Assembly: GCF_037176765.1 (NCBI RefSeq)
Contig: NC_090026.1
Span: 123,962,252 to 124,026,251, forward strand
Direction: 5' to 3'
DNA from: Anolis sagrei
Taxonomy: Eukaryota > Chordata > Lepidosauria > Squamata > Anolidae
Length of the DNA: 64,000 bases
The notes beneath the pieces are model-generated. The model saw nothing but the letters and a program-made list of their open reading frames with translations, was not told where the DNA came from and ran no database searches. The translations under genes and the position numbers were made by a program. Positions 30,811 through 39,800 of the stretch are shown here, one piece after another. Each line of letters starts with the position of its first letter. The first letter of the stretch is position 1.

Positions 30811-33431
30811 CACTTTATTTATATTCCACCCTTCTCACCCCGAAGGGGACTCAGGGCGGATCACAGTACATATACACGGCAAACATTCAATGCCACTTTG
30901 TAAAGACAATACACAGACAGACAGAACAGGAGATGGTTTCTTTCAGCTATTTTTGGTGCCATGGAAGGTTGGGCTCAAGTCCAGGGGGTGCTGTTGCTCT
31001 ATCCTCTATGACGAAGAGCAGTCAGGACTTCCTCCTTCCTTTTGGTCACCCAGCATTTTCTGATCTTCTTTCTTTATGGCGGCGTAAAACACTTCCCCCG
31101 CTTTTAGTGGTACCTAATTTCTCTAATCATAGCTAAAGCTGTTTTCGAAGTGTGGTGGAGGCTCCTTACTTAGAAGCTTTTAAACAGAGTCTGTATGGCC
31201 ATCTGTCAGGGGTGCTTTGAATGCAATATTCCTGCTTCTTGGCAGGGGGTTGGACTGGATGACCCATGAGGTCTCTTCCAACTCTATGATTCTATGAATT
31301 GCTTAGGTAAACAATGCGCTAGGGCTGACAGTTGGCAGCTCACGCCAATCAGGGGTTTCGAACTTGCAACCTTTTGGTTGATAGATCTTGTAATTGCTGG
31401 TGATTTACCAGCTGTGCTAAACCTCCAGCCCAATAAACCAAACGCAGACATAATCCTTAGAATATGCTCTTTAACTACCACTATTCACTTTTCCACACAA
31501 TCACCAGACAATTGGATACATTTCTGCCAACAATGAACAAATTTTCTGAAACTGTCATGGAAGAAGTCAACACTCTTTCCGCAACCCATCATGCACAGAT
31601 CTTCCGATAGCCAAACCAAGCAATAAAGTGACACACACATTCTTGTGAAATGCCAATTATGCTTGAAATTTTTCTCTGAGTGATACGACAACCGTCCTAA
31701 ATCAACCTGTCAAACTTTTGCTTGTGAAACTCGGCAGTTGCTGTCACAGGACATCCAACTCTTTGTTTGTCATGCAATTCAGATGTTCCCACCTCAACAT
31801 CTTTACACTTACTCGCCCAACAACGCACAGTACTCACATCAACACGATCACCATAAACAGATGAAGCTCCTTTGGGGCGACACCTTCTGCTGTCAAGATT
31901 TCAATGACTGCACGTTGCTTAAGTCGCATTGACTGACCGTCTGCACAGGGTTCCATACTTCGCACTTTGACAACACAACCGTTCAATGCTAAGGCTTCCT
32001 GCCAAAATGGAACTGTAGAAGAGAGTCTACTGAAAAAGCCAGTACCTGCCGCATACCAGAACTGCCATCTCTTGAGGAGTTACAAAGGTGGAGGCATTAC
32101 TTTTCATTCAACCCTCGTATATTTATTTTATTTATTTATTTCGGGTACTTTTACCCTGCCCTTCTCAACCCCCAAGGGGGGACTCAGGTCGGCTTACAAA
32201 AAAAGGCATAATTCGATGACACATAATGTACAAAACCATAGTTAAAACAATTATCGCAGTCAAAACAATCAAAACAATCAGTATATAACATATCATATAT
32301 AAATTAGTCTCATCCTCAGCGTTTCGTTTTTCAGAGTTCCATAGTTCTATTCCATTGGTAATTTCCTAATCATTGTCAAAGTCCTTTCTTTATCTGCCCG
32401 ATTGTCCGAATGCCTGGTCCCAAATCCATGTTTTCAGTTTTTTTCCTAAAGGAAAGGAGTGACGTTGCAGATCTAATTTCCCCGGGGAGTGAATTCCACA
32501 GGTGGGGGGTCACCACCGAGAAGGCCCTCCTCCTTGTCCCCGCCAATCTCACTTGTGGTAGAGGCGGGGTCGAGAGCAGGGCCTCCCCAGAAGATCTTAG
32601 ACTCCGGGGTGGGACGTAGAGGGAGATCCGTTTGGACAGATACACTGGGCCGGAACCATATAGGGTTTTGTAGGTCAAAACCAGCACTTTGAATTGTGCT
32701 CGGAACTGGATCGGCAGCCAGTGGAGCTAACACAACAGGGGGGTGGTATGCTCCCTGTATGACGCTCCAGTGAGCAGTCTGGCTGCCTCCCGCTGGACTA
32801 GTTGGAGTTTCCGAACAGTCTTCAAAGGCAGGCCCACATAGAGTGTGTTGCAGTAATCTAATCGCGATGTAACAAGAGTGTGGACTACCGTGGCCAGATC
32901 CGACTTCCCATATAAACATATACCTACATATAAACATACACACAAATATAACAATACACCAGGCTTGGGCAAACTTGGGCCCTCCAGGTGTTTTGGACTA
33001 CAACTCCCACAATTCCTAACAGCCTACCGTCTGTTACCATTCAATGCTAAGGCTTCCCGCCAAAATGGAACTGTAGAGGAGAGTCTACTGAACAAGCCAG
33101 TACCTGCCACATACCAGTACTGCCATTTGTTGAGGAGTTACGAAGGTGGAGGCATTACTTTTCAGTCAACCCTATATAAACATATACCTACGTTTAAACA
33201 AGCACACATATATAACAATACACCTGGCTTGGGCAAACTTGGGCCCTCCAGGTGTTTTGGACTACAACTCCCACAATTCCTAACAGCCTACCGGCTGTTA
33301 GGAATTGTGGGAGTTGTAGTCCAAAACACCTGGAGGGCCCAAGCTTGCCCTAAGGCCGTGCCTCTTACCCCGTGCACATGGTAGCCCTCAGAGCCCCCCT
33401 CGGGACTCTCAGAGCTGGCGCCCAGCCCCAT
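13680..33431 (-). CDS. GORASP1: GORASP1 (GRASP65), complete, nine exons
   Basis: GRASP65 is a peripheral Golgi membrane protein that tethers cis-Golgi cisternae, binds GM130 and is unlinked at mitosis by CDK1/PLK1 phosphorylation. Nine minus-strand exons (33369-33431, 25927-26007, 24178-24381, 22033-22119, 20710-20840, 17884-18028, 17266-17401, 16069-16224, 13680-13924) total 1248 nt, or 415 residues plus TAG (human about 440). Residue 2 is Gly (MGLGASSE), the expected N-myristoylation site. Two GRASP-type PDZ domains lie at about 15-105 and 111-199, with [51 protein letters not shown] and [18 protein letters not shown]. The C-terminal half is Ser/Pro-rich (regulatory in mammals) and ends acidic. 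'[11 protein letters not shown]' and '[13 protein letters not shown]' separate it from GORASP2. Intron 1 is 7.4 kb and full of repeats. It is tail to tail with WDR48 and shares a promoter region with TTC21A. Confidence 0.97.
14095..14229. mobile_element. Palindromic hAT MITE, family A
   Basis: Same family as 2370-2503, flanked by a perfect 8-bp duplication ctctagac. In GORASP1 intron 8. Confidence 0.92.
14440..15170 (+). mobile_element. LTR-like fossil
   Basis: Promoter-like GC-rich part with tataaata near 14557, then a part with AATAAA near 15100 and 'ctgagcacatggcaagcccc'. Looks like a solitary LTR or close kin, interrupted and broken. Family not named. Confidence 0.45.
15745..15990 (-). 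mobile_element. L2 LINE 3' end
   Basis: Inverted L2 terminus: tttataccccgcccttctca, then AT-rich UTR. Confidence 0.65.
16069..16224 (-). CDS. GORASP1: GORASP1 exon 8
   Basis: Codons 283-334: [20 protein letters not shown] then a Ser/Thr-rich stretch ending GAEQPHL. Acceptor cctctttcag, donor TTGG|gtaacc. Confidence 0.93.
16358..16740 (+). mobile_element. TIR element 'cttgagtataagcc'
   Basis: Terminal inverted repeats tatacttgagtataagcc/gcttatacttgagtatata around a body with (TTATTA)n. Same family as 21176-21761 and 61735-62836. A non-autonomous DNA transposon; superfamily not assigned. Confidence 0.7.
17266..17401 (-). CDS. GORASP1: GORASP1 exon 7
   Basis: Codons 238-282: [20 protein letters not shown], ending with the family motif [11 protein letters not shown] plus one base of Gly. 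Acceptor tttctctccag, donor CCAG|gtattt. Confidence 0.95.
17484..17601. mobile_element. Palindromic hAT MITE, family B
   Basis: CAGGCATGGGCAAACTTGGG to its inverse; target duplications ctataggg/ctataagg. 82 bp upstream of GORASP1 exon 7 in its intron. Confidence 0.85.
17884..18028 (-). CDS. GORASP1: GORASP1 exon 6
   Basis: Codons 189-237: [20 protein letters not shown] closes PDZ2. A Pro/Ser/Lys-rich stretch ending NGYTE follows, the start of the regulatory tail. Acceptor cttgtaaag, donor GAG|gtaagc. Confidence 0.95.
18215..18600 (+). mobile_element. LINE C-terminal fragment
   Basis: A conceptual reading gives patterns such as '[11 protein letters not shown]' and '[12 protein letters not shown]', typical of reverse-transcriptase C-terminal extensions in animal non-LTR elements. 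Degraded; clade not assigned. It abuts an L2 3' end. Confidence 0.45.
18606..18830 (-). mobile_element. L2 LINE 3' end
   Basis: Inverted L2 terminus: ctttatttataacccactct, actcagggcagtttcc. Confidence 0.55.
18951..19110 (-). mobile_element. L2 LINE 3' end
   Basis: Inverted terminus: ccaccatctcccaaaaggga, ctcggggtggctcaca, preceded by a short (TTA)n. Confidence 0.55.
20143..20268. mobile_element. Palindromic hAT MITE, family A
   Basis: CAGTGGTTCTTAACCTGTGG to its inverse with a perfect 8-bp duplication atctagag. GORASP1 intron 5. Confidence 0.92.
20543..20590. repeat. (ATT)n microsatellite
   Basis: About 16 uninterrupted ATT units. It is the A-rich tail of the adjacent inverted L2. Confidence 0.95.
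20591..20700 (-). mobile_element. L2 LINE 3' end
   Basis: Inverted terminus: ctttatttgtaccccgctag, gatgcggcttacat. It stops just before the GORASP1 exon 5 donor. Confidence 0.6.
20710..20840 (-). CDS. GORASP1: GORASP1 exon 5
   Basis: Codons 146-188: [20 protein letters not shown], then [11 protein letters not shown], ending AWGGEG plus a split Ser codon. Acceptor ctcttccacag, donor GGGAG|gtaagc. Confidence 0.96.
21176..21761 (+). mobile_element. TIR element 'cttgagtataagcc'
   Basis: Second copy of the 16358 family. The internal (TTATTA)n part is longer, and the right end is gcttatactcgagtatata. Confidence 0.75.
22033..22119 (-). CDS. GORASP1: GORASP1 exon 4
   Basis: Codons 117-145: [20 protein letters not shown] then VGSDQILQE, the start of PDZ2. 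Acceptor ttctctctag, donor GAG|gtaaaa. Confidence 0.96.
22565..23545 (-). mobile_element. L1 LINE 3' part
   Basis: Minus strand: degraded end of L1 ORF2 (frames recalling [17 protein letters not shown] and '[11 protein letters not shown]'), then 3' UTR and an A-rich end. A run of 14 G at about 23347-23362 breaks the frame. Confidence 0.6.
24178..24381 (-). CDS. GORASP1: GORASP1 exon 3
   Basis: Codons 49-116: [20 protein letters not shown], then [20 protein letters not shown], ending NEHVWHVL. This is most of PDZ1. Acceptor ttgtgtttag, donor CTG|gtaagc. Confidence 0.97.
24382..25926. other. GORASP1 intron 2
   Basis: Apart from a possible MITE trace near 24600-24670, I see nothing clear here. 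The small open frames do not resemble proteins. Confidence 0.5.
24600..24670. repeat. Possible MITE remnant
   Basis: Includes 'cctgggaattgtagttcggt', a phrase common in squamate and avian hAT MITEs. Too short to assign. Confidence 0.25.
25927..26007 (-). CDS. GORASP1: GORASP1 exon 2
   Basis: Codons 22-48: [20 protein letters not shown] then TIGHTRL, the start of PDZ1. Acceptor tatttttgcag, donor CTG|gtaagt, phase 0 on both sides. Confidence 0.96.
26268..26329. mobile_element. Half of a family B MITE
   Basis: One arm only: ggggcaaacttgggtcatcc, ctttggacttcaactccca. Confidence 0.6.
26372..26506. mobile_element. Palindromic hAT MITE, family C
   Basis: CAGGCATCCTCAAACTGCGG to TTTGAGGATGTCTG, folded arms 'ggaattctgggagttggagg'. 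Perfect 8-bp duplication ctctagac. GORASP1 intron 1. Confidence 0.9.
26735..26830. repeat. MITE remnant
   Basis: 'ctatggaatcctgggatttg' and 'agtgcgcagtgtgaaaaagc' resemble one end of a common sauropsid DNA transposon. Single end only. Confidence 0.35.
27555..27646. mobile_element. Palindromic hAT MITE, family B (deleted middle)
   Basis: CAGACATGGGCAAACTTCAG to its inverse, 92 bp, with a perfect 8-bp duplication agttaagg. Confidence 0.9.
28805..29828 (+). mobile_element. Non-LTR LINE 3' part with zinc-finger tail
   Basis: The longest open frame in the window (263 aa from 29076) reads a reverse-transcriptase C terminus: [37 protein letters not shown], then [20 protein letters not shown], a Cys2-His2-like finger ending in TH. 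An upstream piece reads '[15 protein letters not shown]'. It is fairly intact. Clade not assigned with confidence. A (TA/CA) microsatellite precedes it. Confidence 0.75.
29829..29940 (-). mobile_element. CR1 3' terminus
   Basis: Inverted: tcatagagttggaagagata, gccaagaagcaggaaaacag, cagatggccattcagcctc. Confidence 0.75.
29944..30606 (-). mobile_element. L2 LINE 3' part
   Basis: Inverted L2 with 3' terminus, UTR and the end of the reverse transcriptase on minus: [57 protein letters not shown]. 5' truncated. Confidence 0.85.
30776..30905 (-). mobile_element. L2 3' end inside mariner
   Basis: (AAT)n microsatellite then the inverted terminus tttatattccacccttctca, actcagggcggatcaca. Confidence 0.7.
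31147..31299 (+). mobile_element. CR1 3' terminus inside mariner
   Basis: gtggtggaggctccttactt through ctctatgattctatg; 5' truncated. Confidence 0.88.
32120..32895 (-). mobile_element. L2 LINE 3' part
   Basis: Inverted L2 abutting the mariner end. On minus it reads [40 protein letters not shown] and [20 protein letters not shown], the classic L2 reverse-transcriptase C terminus, followed by UTR. Partly intact. Confidence 0.9.
32961..33034. mobile_element. Half of a family B MITE
   Basis: Left arm ggcttgggcaaacttgggcc to the turn 'acagcctaccgtctgtta', then cut by a mariner fragment. Confidence 0.75.
33036..33172 (-). mobile_element. Mariner end fragment
   Basis: Near copy of the right end of the 30717 mariner (cattcaatgctaaggcttcc to ggcattacttttcagtcaac). 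Confidence 0.8.
33223..33350. mobile_element. Palindromic family B MITE
   Basis: Complete foldback; arms match over about 55 bp around 'acagcctaccggctgtta'. It ends 18 bp from the GORASP1 exon 1 donor. Confidence 0.85.
33369..33431 (-). CDS. GORASP1: GORASP1 exon 1 with start codon
   Basis: Codons 1-21: [20 protein letters not shown] then G. The ATG sits at 33429-33431 (read on minus) and matches the family N terminus, with Gly2 for myristoylation. Donor GGG|gtaaga. A palindromic MITE begins about 18 bp into the intron. Confidence 0.95.
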
Positions 33432-33688
33432 AGTTCTGCTTCACTGGCTGCTTCAGCTGCTCCACTCCATCCTCCCTCTTGCCAAGTTCCAACACTGCAG
33501 CCCCGACTGCGCAGGCGCGCGCAGGGACAACACAAGGGAAAAAAGGGGGCGTGGGCTTCCGAAGGATGACGCGTTGGCGCTTGATTGGTCGAGGGAGATG
33601 CCCCGCCCCTTCAAGCATTGGAGAGAGGAGCGAGCGAGAGACGCGTCCTCCTTCCTCCAGGTGCTGGAGCAGGAATGACGAGAGCGAA

Positions 33689-33702
33689 GGCGCCTTAGCA
33701 AC
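33689..33702. promoter_or_regulatory. X-box-like RFX site
   Basis: GGCGCC-TT-AGCAAC fits the RFX X-box (GTNRCC, 0-3 bases, RGYAAC) at 11 of 12 defined positions. It is 167 bp upstream of the TTC21A ATG. RFX factors drive ciliary genes, which suits TTC21A. Binding is inferred. Confidence 0.5.
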
Positions 33703-33807
33703 GGGGCGAGGGGAAAAGGGGCGGGGCCTGCGGTAACTACGCACGCCGGGCAACCATTGGCCGTTCGGAGTGCTCGTTTTAAAAAGGGGCGGGGTTATTG
33801 GTAATAT

Positions 33808-33817
33808 TGCGCATGCG
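33808..33817. promoter_or_regulatory. NRF1-type palindrome
   Basis: TGCGCATGCG, close to the NRF1 core, about 50 bp upstream of the TTC21A start codon. A weaker relative (TGCGCAGGCGCG) is at 33508. Confidence 0.5.
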
Positions 33818-33868
33818 TCAACTTGGCAGTTTGACCGTTGGTGTTCAAACTGTCTCTTCAGTTTGAAC

Positions 33869-33895
33869 ATGACTGATGGGGACCCTCAGGTTTTG
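33869..33895 (+). CDS. TTC21A: TTC21A exon 1 with start codon
   Basis: Codons 1-9, MTDGDPQVL, then donor TTTTG|gtaatc. It is short, but phase and length fit the human N terminus, and it lies at the edge of the CpG-rich promoter. The splice to exon 2 is inferred. Confidence 0.75.
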
Positions 33896-36800
33896 GTAAT
33901 CCAGTCTCCTTGTATTTCAATGCATAATGAGTACCTTAAAAACAAAAGAACCAATGCATGAAATCACACCAAATTTGGCAACAAACGACTCACAACACAA
34001 GGAGAGACCATCACTCAAAAAATCATGATTTTGTCATTTGGGAGTTGTAGTTGCTGGGATTTATAGTTCACCTACAATCAATGAGCATTCTGAACTCCAC
34101 CAAAGATGGAATTGAACCAAACCTTGCACACAGAACTCCCACTACCAACAGAAAATGAGTTTAGTGGGCATTGACCTTCAGTTTTGGAGTTGTAGTTCAC
34201 CTCCATCCAGAGAGCACTGTAGACTCAAACCATGATGGATCTGGACCAAACTTGGCATAAGTACTCAATACGCCCAAATATGAACACGGATGGAGTTTGT
34301 GGGAAATAGACCTTGACATTTGGGAAATGTAGTCACTGGGATTTATAGTTCACCTACATTCAAAGAGCATTCTGAGCTCCACCAATGATGGAATTGAACC
34401 AAACCTGGCACACAGAATTCCTGTGACCAACAGAAAATACTGGAAGGGTTTGGTGGGCATTGACCTTGAGTTTGGGAGTTGTAGTTCACCTACATCCAGA
34501 GAGCACTGTGGACTCAAACAATGATGGGTCTAGACCAAACTTGGCACAAGCACTCGATATGCCCAAATATGTACACGGATGAAGTTTGGGGGAAATAGAC
34601 CTTGACATTTGGTAGTTGTGGTCACTGGGATTTATAGTTCACCTACAATCAATGAGCATTCTGAACCCCACCAACGACAGAAATGGGGCAAACTTCCCAC
34701 ACAGAACTCCCATGACCATCAGAAAACACTTCCCACACAGAACTCCCATGACCATCAGAATCATAGAATCAAAGAGTTGGAAGAGACCTCATGGGCCATC
34801 CAGTCCAACCCCATTCTGCCAAGAAGCAGGAATATTGCATTCAAATCACCCCTGACAGATGGCCATCCAGCCTCTGTTTAAAAGCTTCTGAAGAAGGAGC
34901 CTCCACCACACTCCGGGGCGGAGAGTTCCACTGCTGAATGGCTCTCACAGTCAGGAAGTTCTTCCTCATGTTCAGATGGAATCTCCTCTCTTGTAGTTTG
35001 AAGCCATTGTTCTGCGTCCTAGTCTCCAGGGAAGCAGAAAACAAGCTTGCTCCCTCCTCCCTGTGACTTCCTCTCATACTTATACATGGCTATCATATCT
35101 CCTCTCATCCTTCTCTTCTTTAGGCTAAACATGCCCAGCTCCTTAAGTCGCTCCTCATAGGGCTTGTTCTCCAGACCCTTGATCATTTGAGTCGCCCTCC
35201 TCTGGACACATTCCAGCTTACACCTACATCCAGAGAGCACTGTGGACTCAAACAATGATGGATCTGGACCAAACTTGGCACAAGCACTCAATACGCCCAA
35301 ATATGAACACAGATGGAGTGTGGGGGAAATAGACCTTGACATTTGCGAGATGTAGTTACTGGGATTTATAGTTCACCTACAATCAGAGCATTCTGAACGC
35401 CACCAACGACAGAATTGGGGCAAACTTCCCACACAGAGCTCCCATGACTATCAGAAAATACTTAAGGCCATCCAGTCCAACTCCCTTCACCAGGACAAGA
35501 CAATGTAAACAAAGCCCTCCTAACAGAGAGCCATTAGCCATAGATATAGATAGATATGATTCACAGAGAGAGAGAGATATAGTATCATAGATTTGAAAGG
35601 GACCCCTAAAGAACAATTATATGTTGCCTGTTCCAGAGTAGGCTAACCAGACACTCTCCACATCAACACTGACAAAGAAACAGCAAGAAATACGGTTTAC
35701 TCACAAGCATAAAGAAATCACATATATTAGAAACCAACACTTTCTCATTACTTTATTTTCCAGATCAACAGACTGGGCCACAGCACCGCATGGCAGGGGG
35801 CAACTAGTAGTAAATAAATAAATAAATAAATAAATTTACCCGGCCCTCACTCAGGGTCAACCTAAATCTGAAACGACTTGAAAGCACACAACAATAACAA
35901 TCCTATCTCATCAGCCAAAAGCAGACCCACACTTTCCATTGAAATACTAATACATTTATATTTGTTAAAATTGTTCTTCATTTTAATTATTGTATAGTGG
36001 TGTTTTGTTTGTTTGTTTGTTTGTTTGTTTGCGTTACAAATAAGATATATGCAGTGTGCAAAATGTGTGAGTTTGGTAGTTTATTAAATGTCCTTTGACC
36101 AGTATCTGGCCACTTGGAGTGCCTCTGGTGTTGCTGCAAGGAGGTCCTCCCTTGTGCATGTGGCAGGGCTCAGGGTGCATTGCAGCAGGTGGTCAGTGGT
36201 TTGCTCTTCTCCACACTCGCACGTCGTGGATTCCACTTTGTAGCCCCATTTCTTAAGGTTGGGTCTGCATCTGATGTCTAGTGTAGACTCATATAATCCA
36301 GTTCAGTGCAGTTCAGTCTGCATTCTATGAGTCTTAGGGCCCTTCCAAACAGGCCCTATATTCCAGGATCTCATCCCAAGATTTCTGTTTATCCCAGATT
36401 ATCTGGCAGTGTGGATTCATATAATCCAGTTTAAAGCAGAATACCTGGGGTCAAATCCTGGGATATAAGGTCTGTCAGTAAGAGCCCTAAATTGACCATT
36501 ATAATGCAGTTCAAGTTGGATTATATGGCAATATAGATGGGACCCCATCTATACTGCTACATAATGCAGTTTCAAAATGTAGATTAACTGCATTGAATTG
36601 GATGGAGCCTTAGAAGTCTGACTCATAGAGTTCAGTAAGGCTTACTCCCAAATATTGGTAACTAGTTCTGAAATGTACAAGAAGATGGCTTTCTTGGCAA
36701 TTTTGCTCTGTTTGTAGACAATAAATAAATGAGTTGAATAAAAATGAATTCCCAGTAATTTATCATTTTCTCTCCAGGCTCGAATTTTATACTATGCTCA

Positions 36801-39800
36801 GGAAAAATACTTCAACCACGTCGTTCATGTGACAAACGTTGAACTGTCAAAACATCTTCACGATGCGGTGCTGCTATTCTTCAAAGGATTTGGAACCTTG
36901 CTCCTTGGTAAATGGTTCAAGGAAAATGCTATAAATGTACCCACCTTTTCCTGTTCCTTTTATGCAAAACCTCTATAATGTTGCCCATATCTCTACCTTA
37001 GGCATTGGCCAACTTGAGACCTCCAGGTGTTTTGGACTTCAACTTCAGCTGTTAGGAATTGTGGGTGTGGAAGTCCAAAACACCTGGAGGGCGTAAAAAG
37101 CTTCAGAAAATTGTCCTTAACGTGATGTGATTTTTGGATCTGCAAACTGACATATGGAGCAGAAAGTGAGAAAACCTGTCATGATATCTCAGTGGCACAT
37201 TATTACAGTATGGTTAAACTGAACTACAATAATTTGCTTGCACTTTAAAGAAACTACAATTGGATTCATGTTGGGATTACTTCTGAATATATATGCATAG
37301 GATTGCACTGCTTAAAATTAAGCTCTGGCTTTCTCTTGCCAAATCCTCATGTATGTTTATGCAATATCCTTGCAGGACGAATCCAAGAAGGCATTTCGCT
37401 CCTTGAGAACGCCCGGAAACGCCATGCAGATGTCTCTTTATGCTGCCTCCTTGGTCTCATTTATGCACACAAACGATGTGAAAAAGTTGGTGAGTTTGTC
37501 CAGATAATTCAATATATTTTGTTCCAGTCATTAGGAATAACATGAAATGAGAGGCAAGAACGGTGTTAAAATCTGTTAAATTAAAACTTGACTAGGAGAG
37601 TTGTATCAGTTATCATTATTATAGTAAATCATTGACCAGATGCTTCAGTATAAATTACTCCAACCCAAAGAAGCTGAAGGAAATTTCTTGTTGTACCGCT
37701 CGTAACACGAAAAATTTAAATAAGTGGAATATAAAGGAAACACATACTATAACCTGTCGTATTTACTTTTCAGATTCCTCTGCTGTTTTGGATTTAGAAA
37801 CTAAATTAAAGGAAATCCGGAAGACTGCTGGAAGCAATGCATTGTATTATGCTGGAATGTTTCTGTGGCTTATGAATAAAAATGATAAAGCAAAGGAGTA
37901 TGTTGACAAAATGCTGAAAATATCCAATGGTGCAAGAGAGGTAGGATGAATAGGTCAGGCTGTCCCTGTTATCTCAACTTCAAAATGTGTTTTTAATGTG
38001 TTTTCCATCCTCTGAAGTTCTTTGTAAAGTTTAATTTGGCGAGATGGATCTCCCTCAGTCTTTTGTGACTCAGCTGGAACCACAGACACATACTGATAGT
38101 GTTGTGACTCAGATGGAGTCTCTGAGTGATTCTGACGAGGATGATGGGATTCAGGTTCACAATCAGGTTCAAAATGTTCTTGTTGTAGACAATGAGGAAT
38201 AGGGTGTGCAAGTTCAGTTTCCCACAGCAGGGAATGATGTTTTTGATACTGAAACTAGCCAGGTGCAAATTGACTCAGAAAAGGAGGACAGTTCTCAGCC
38301 TGATTGTAGGCAGGAAGGCAACCAGGCTGACAGTAACGAGCAGCCTGGCCTTGATGAAATGGGAATCTTAGATCGGGCTGACCGTTTGGAATTCAGAGTT
38401 CGAAAGAGTGTGAGAATAACCAACAAGAAGGAGGTCAGAGGCCAAAAAAATGCTTTCATGTATTGCAAAGGGTATTAAGCAGTGTGTTTAAAAACAAACC
38501 TTTGTCAGAGCAACTTCTTGCTCAACCAAGCAGCTTGTGCTCATTTTCCTGTGTCCATGGTCTTGGGATTTTGTCATGTTCTCTTGGGACTTTGTCCTTT
38601 CTGAATATCTGGATGGAGAAATAAATGACAGTGGATGTCAGGGGGGCTGCCCCCCTAATGCAACATTGATGCTTTCTCCTCTTCTTAGAATGACCCTTGA
38701 CTTATCCATGGGTCACTTAAAAATCCATAATTTTGGTCCCCAAACCTTCCCTTGACTTATAGTTGATGTTGACTTGTACATGAATATATGGTAATAGAGA
38801 AGGGAATAGATTACTATTGCACCATTTTATGAAAGAATTTCAGTTTGGTATCTTAGATATAACATTACAAAGAGGCTGTTTTTAAAAATTATGGATTACA
38901 ATCTGATTTTTTTCTAAACTCTTTCAGGGACTTGTTTTGAAAGGATGGGTATATGTTACATCTGATAAACCACATGCAGTTAAGAAGTCTATCAAGTATC
39001 TTGATGAAGGGAACCCAGACAGTTCAGATATATTTGGGATGATGGGAAAGGTAGAGTACTGTATTTACTTCAATTTTCTTTATTGCTTCCATTTTCTTTA
39101 TTTTGGAGGTTGGGTGTTCAAGTACTTTGGGCTGTTAGAACCCAAATAGCCTAAAATCTGATCCTATGCAGAATTTGGCCACCAACACCTACTGAAATCA
39201 TTAGATATACATGCACTTAACTTCCTTATTTACAAAACCAAATTTAGGTTGCAATCTCACGTAGACTTACATGAGAATAAATCTTACTGAACTTAATGGG
39301 ACATGTAAATAAATCTGGACATAGCTGCATTGGTAGTAGGTCTGAGTCAAACACATTTTAAATGATTTAGTCATTAAAACAATAATATTAGATTCCAACT
39401 CTTGGCTTCTGCCCAGATAATACAGCAGTACCTAAATTTCATTAGGAACAATGCTAATACTGGATTGAGTTTACCCCATGCTTTGAAGCACATTTCCCAC
39501 AGTAATTAAATTCTGTAACCTATAGGAACTGTACAGAAATGACAGCTGTTGTCTCTCATCGTTGTGTTCTGATCCACATCTGTGGCAGAGTGGCAGAGTG
39601 TTACTTGGGTGCCTTTTGCTTTCAATCTCTTTCCTTTTTCTTGATAGGCAAAATATTTTATGGTGCAGCAGAATTACTCAGGGGCTTTGGAAATAGTTAG
39701 CCAGTTGGTAGTTACCATCCCTTCCTTCACTCCAGCCCTTGTCACCAAGATGAAGCTACATTTAGCACTGCAAGACTGGGAGCAAAGTGTAGAAGAAAGT

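Larger units (their letters stand above)
30717..32117 (-). mobile_element. Mariner transposon, broken, with nested LINEs
   Basis: Terminal inverted repeats CGAGGGATGAATGAAAAGTA (left) and its near inverse (right), flanked by TA/TA. On minus, transposase remains: the N-terminal helix-turn-helix region ([15 protein letters not shown] near 31880-31930) and the C terminus ([14 protein letters not shown] near 31485-31530). The catalytic middle is largely missing. An L2 3' end (30776-30905) and a CR1 3' end (31147-31299) sit inside. Inactive. Confidence 0.85.
33432..33868. promoter_or_regulatory. Bidirectional GORASP1/TTC21A promoter
   Basis: The 437 bp between the two divergent start codons is GC-rich with many CpGs, unlike the AT-rich surroundings, and is a likely CpG island. 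GC boxes sit at 33601-33609, 33718-33726 and 33786-33794. ATTGG (inverted CCAAT, NF-Y type) occurs at 33584, 33756 and 33797. NRF1-like palindromes are at 33508-33519 and 33808-33817 (TGCGCATGCG). An ETS-type CTTCCG is at 33556. An X-box-like site lies at 33689-33702. I see no clear TATA box, as expected for housekeeping promoters. Transcription start sites are not determined. Confidence 0.8.

Noticed and set aside
30607-30813. Poly-Leu frame resembling a signal peptide
   Set aside because: Made by the (AAT)n microsatellite.
33409-33870. 153-residue minus frame across the promoter
   Set aside because: A GC-rich chance frame that overlaps the known GORASP1 start in another frame, with no family resemblance.
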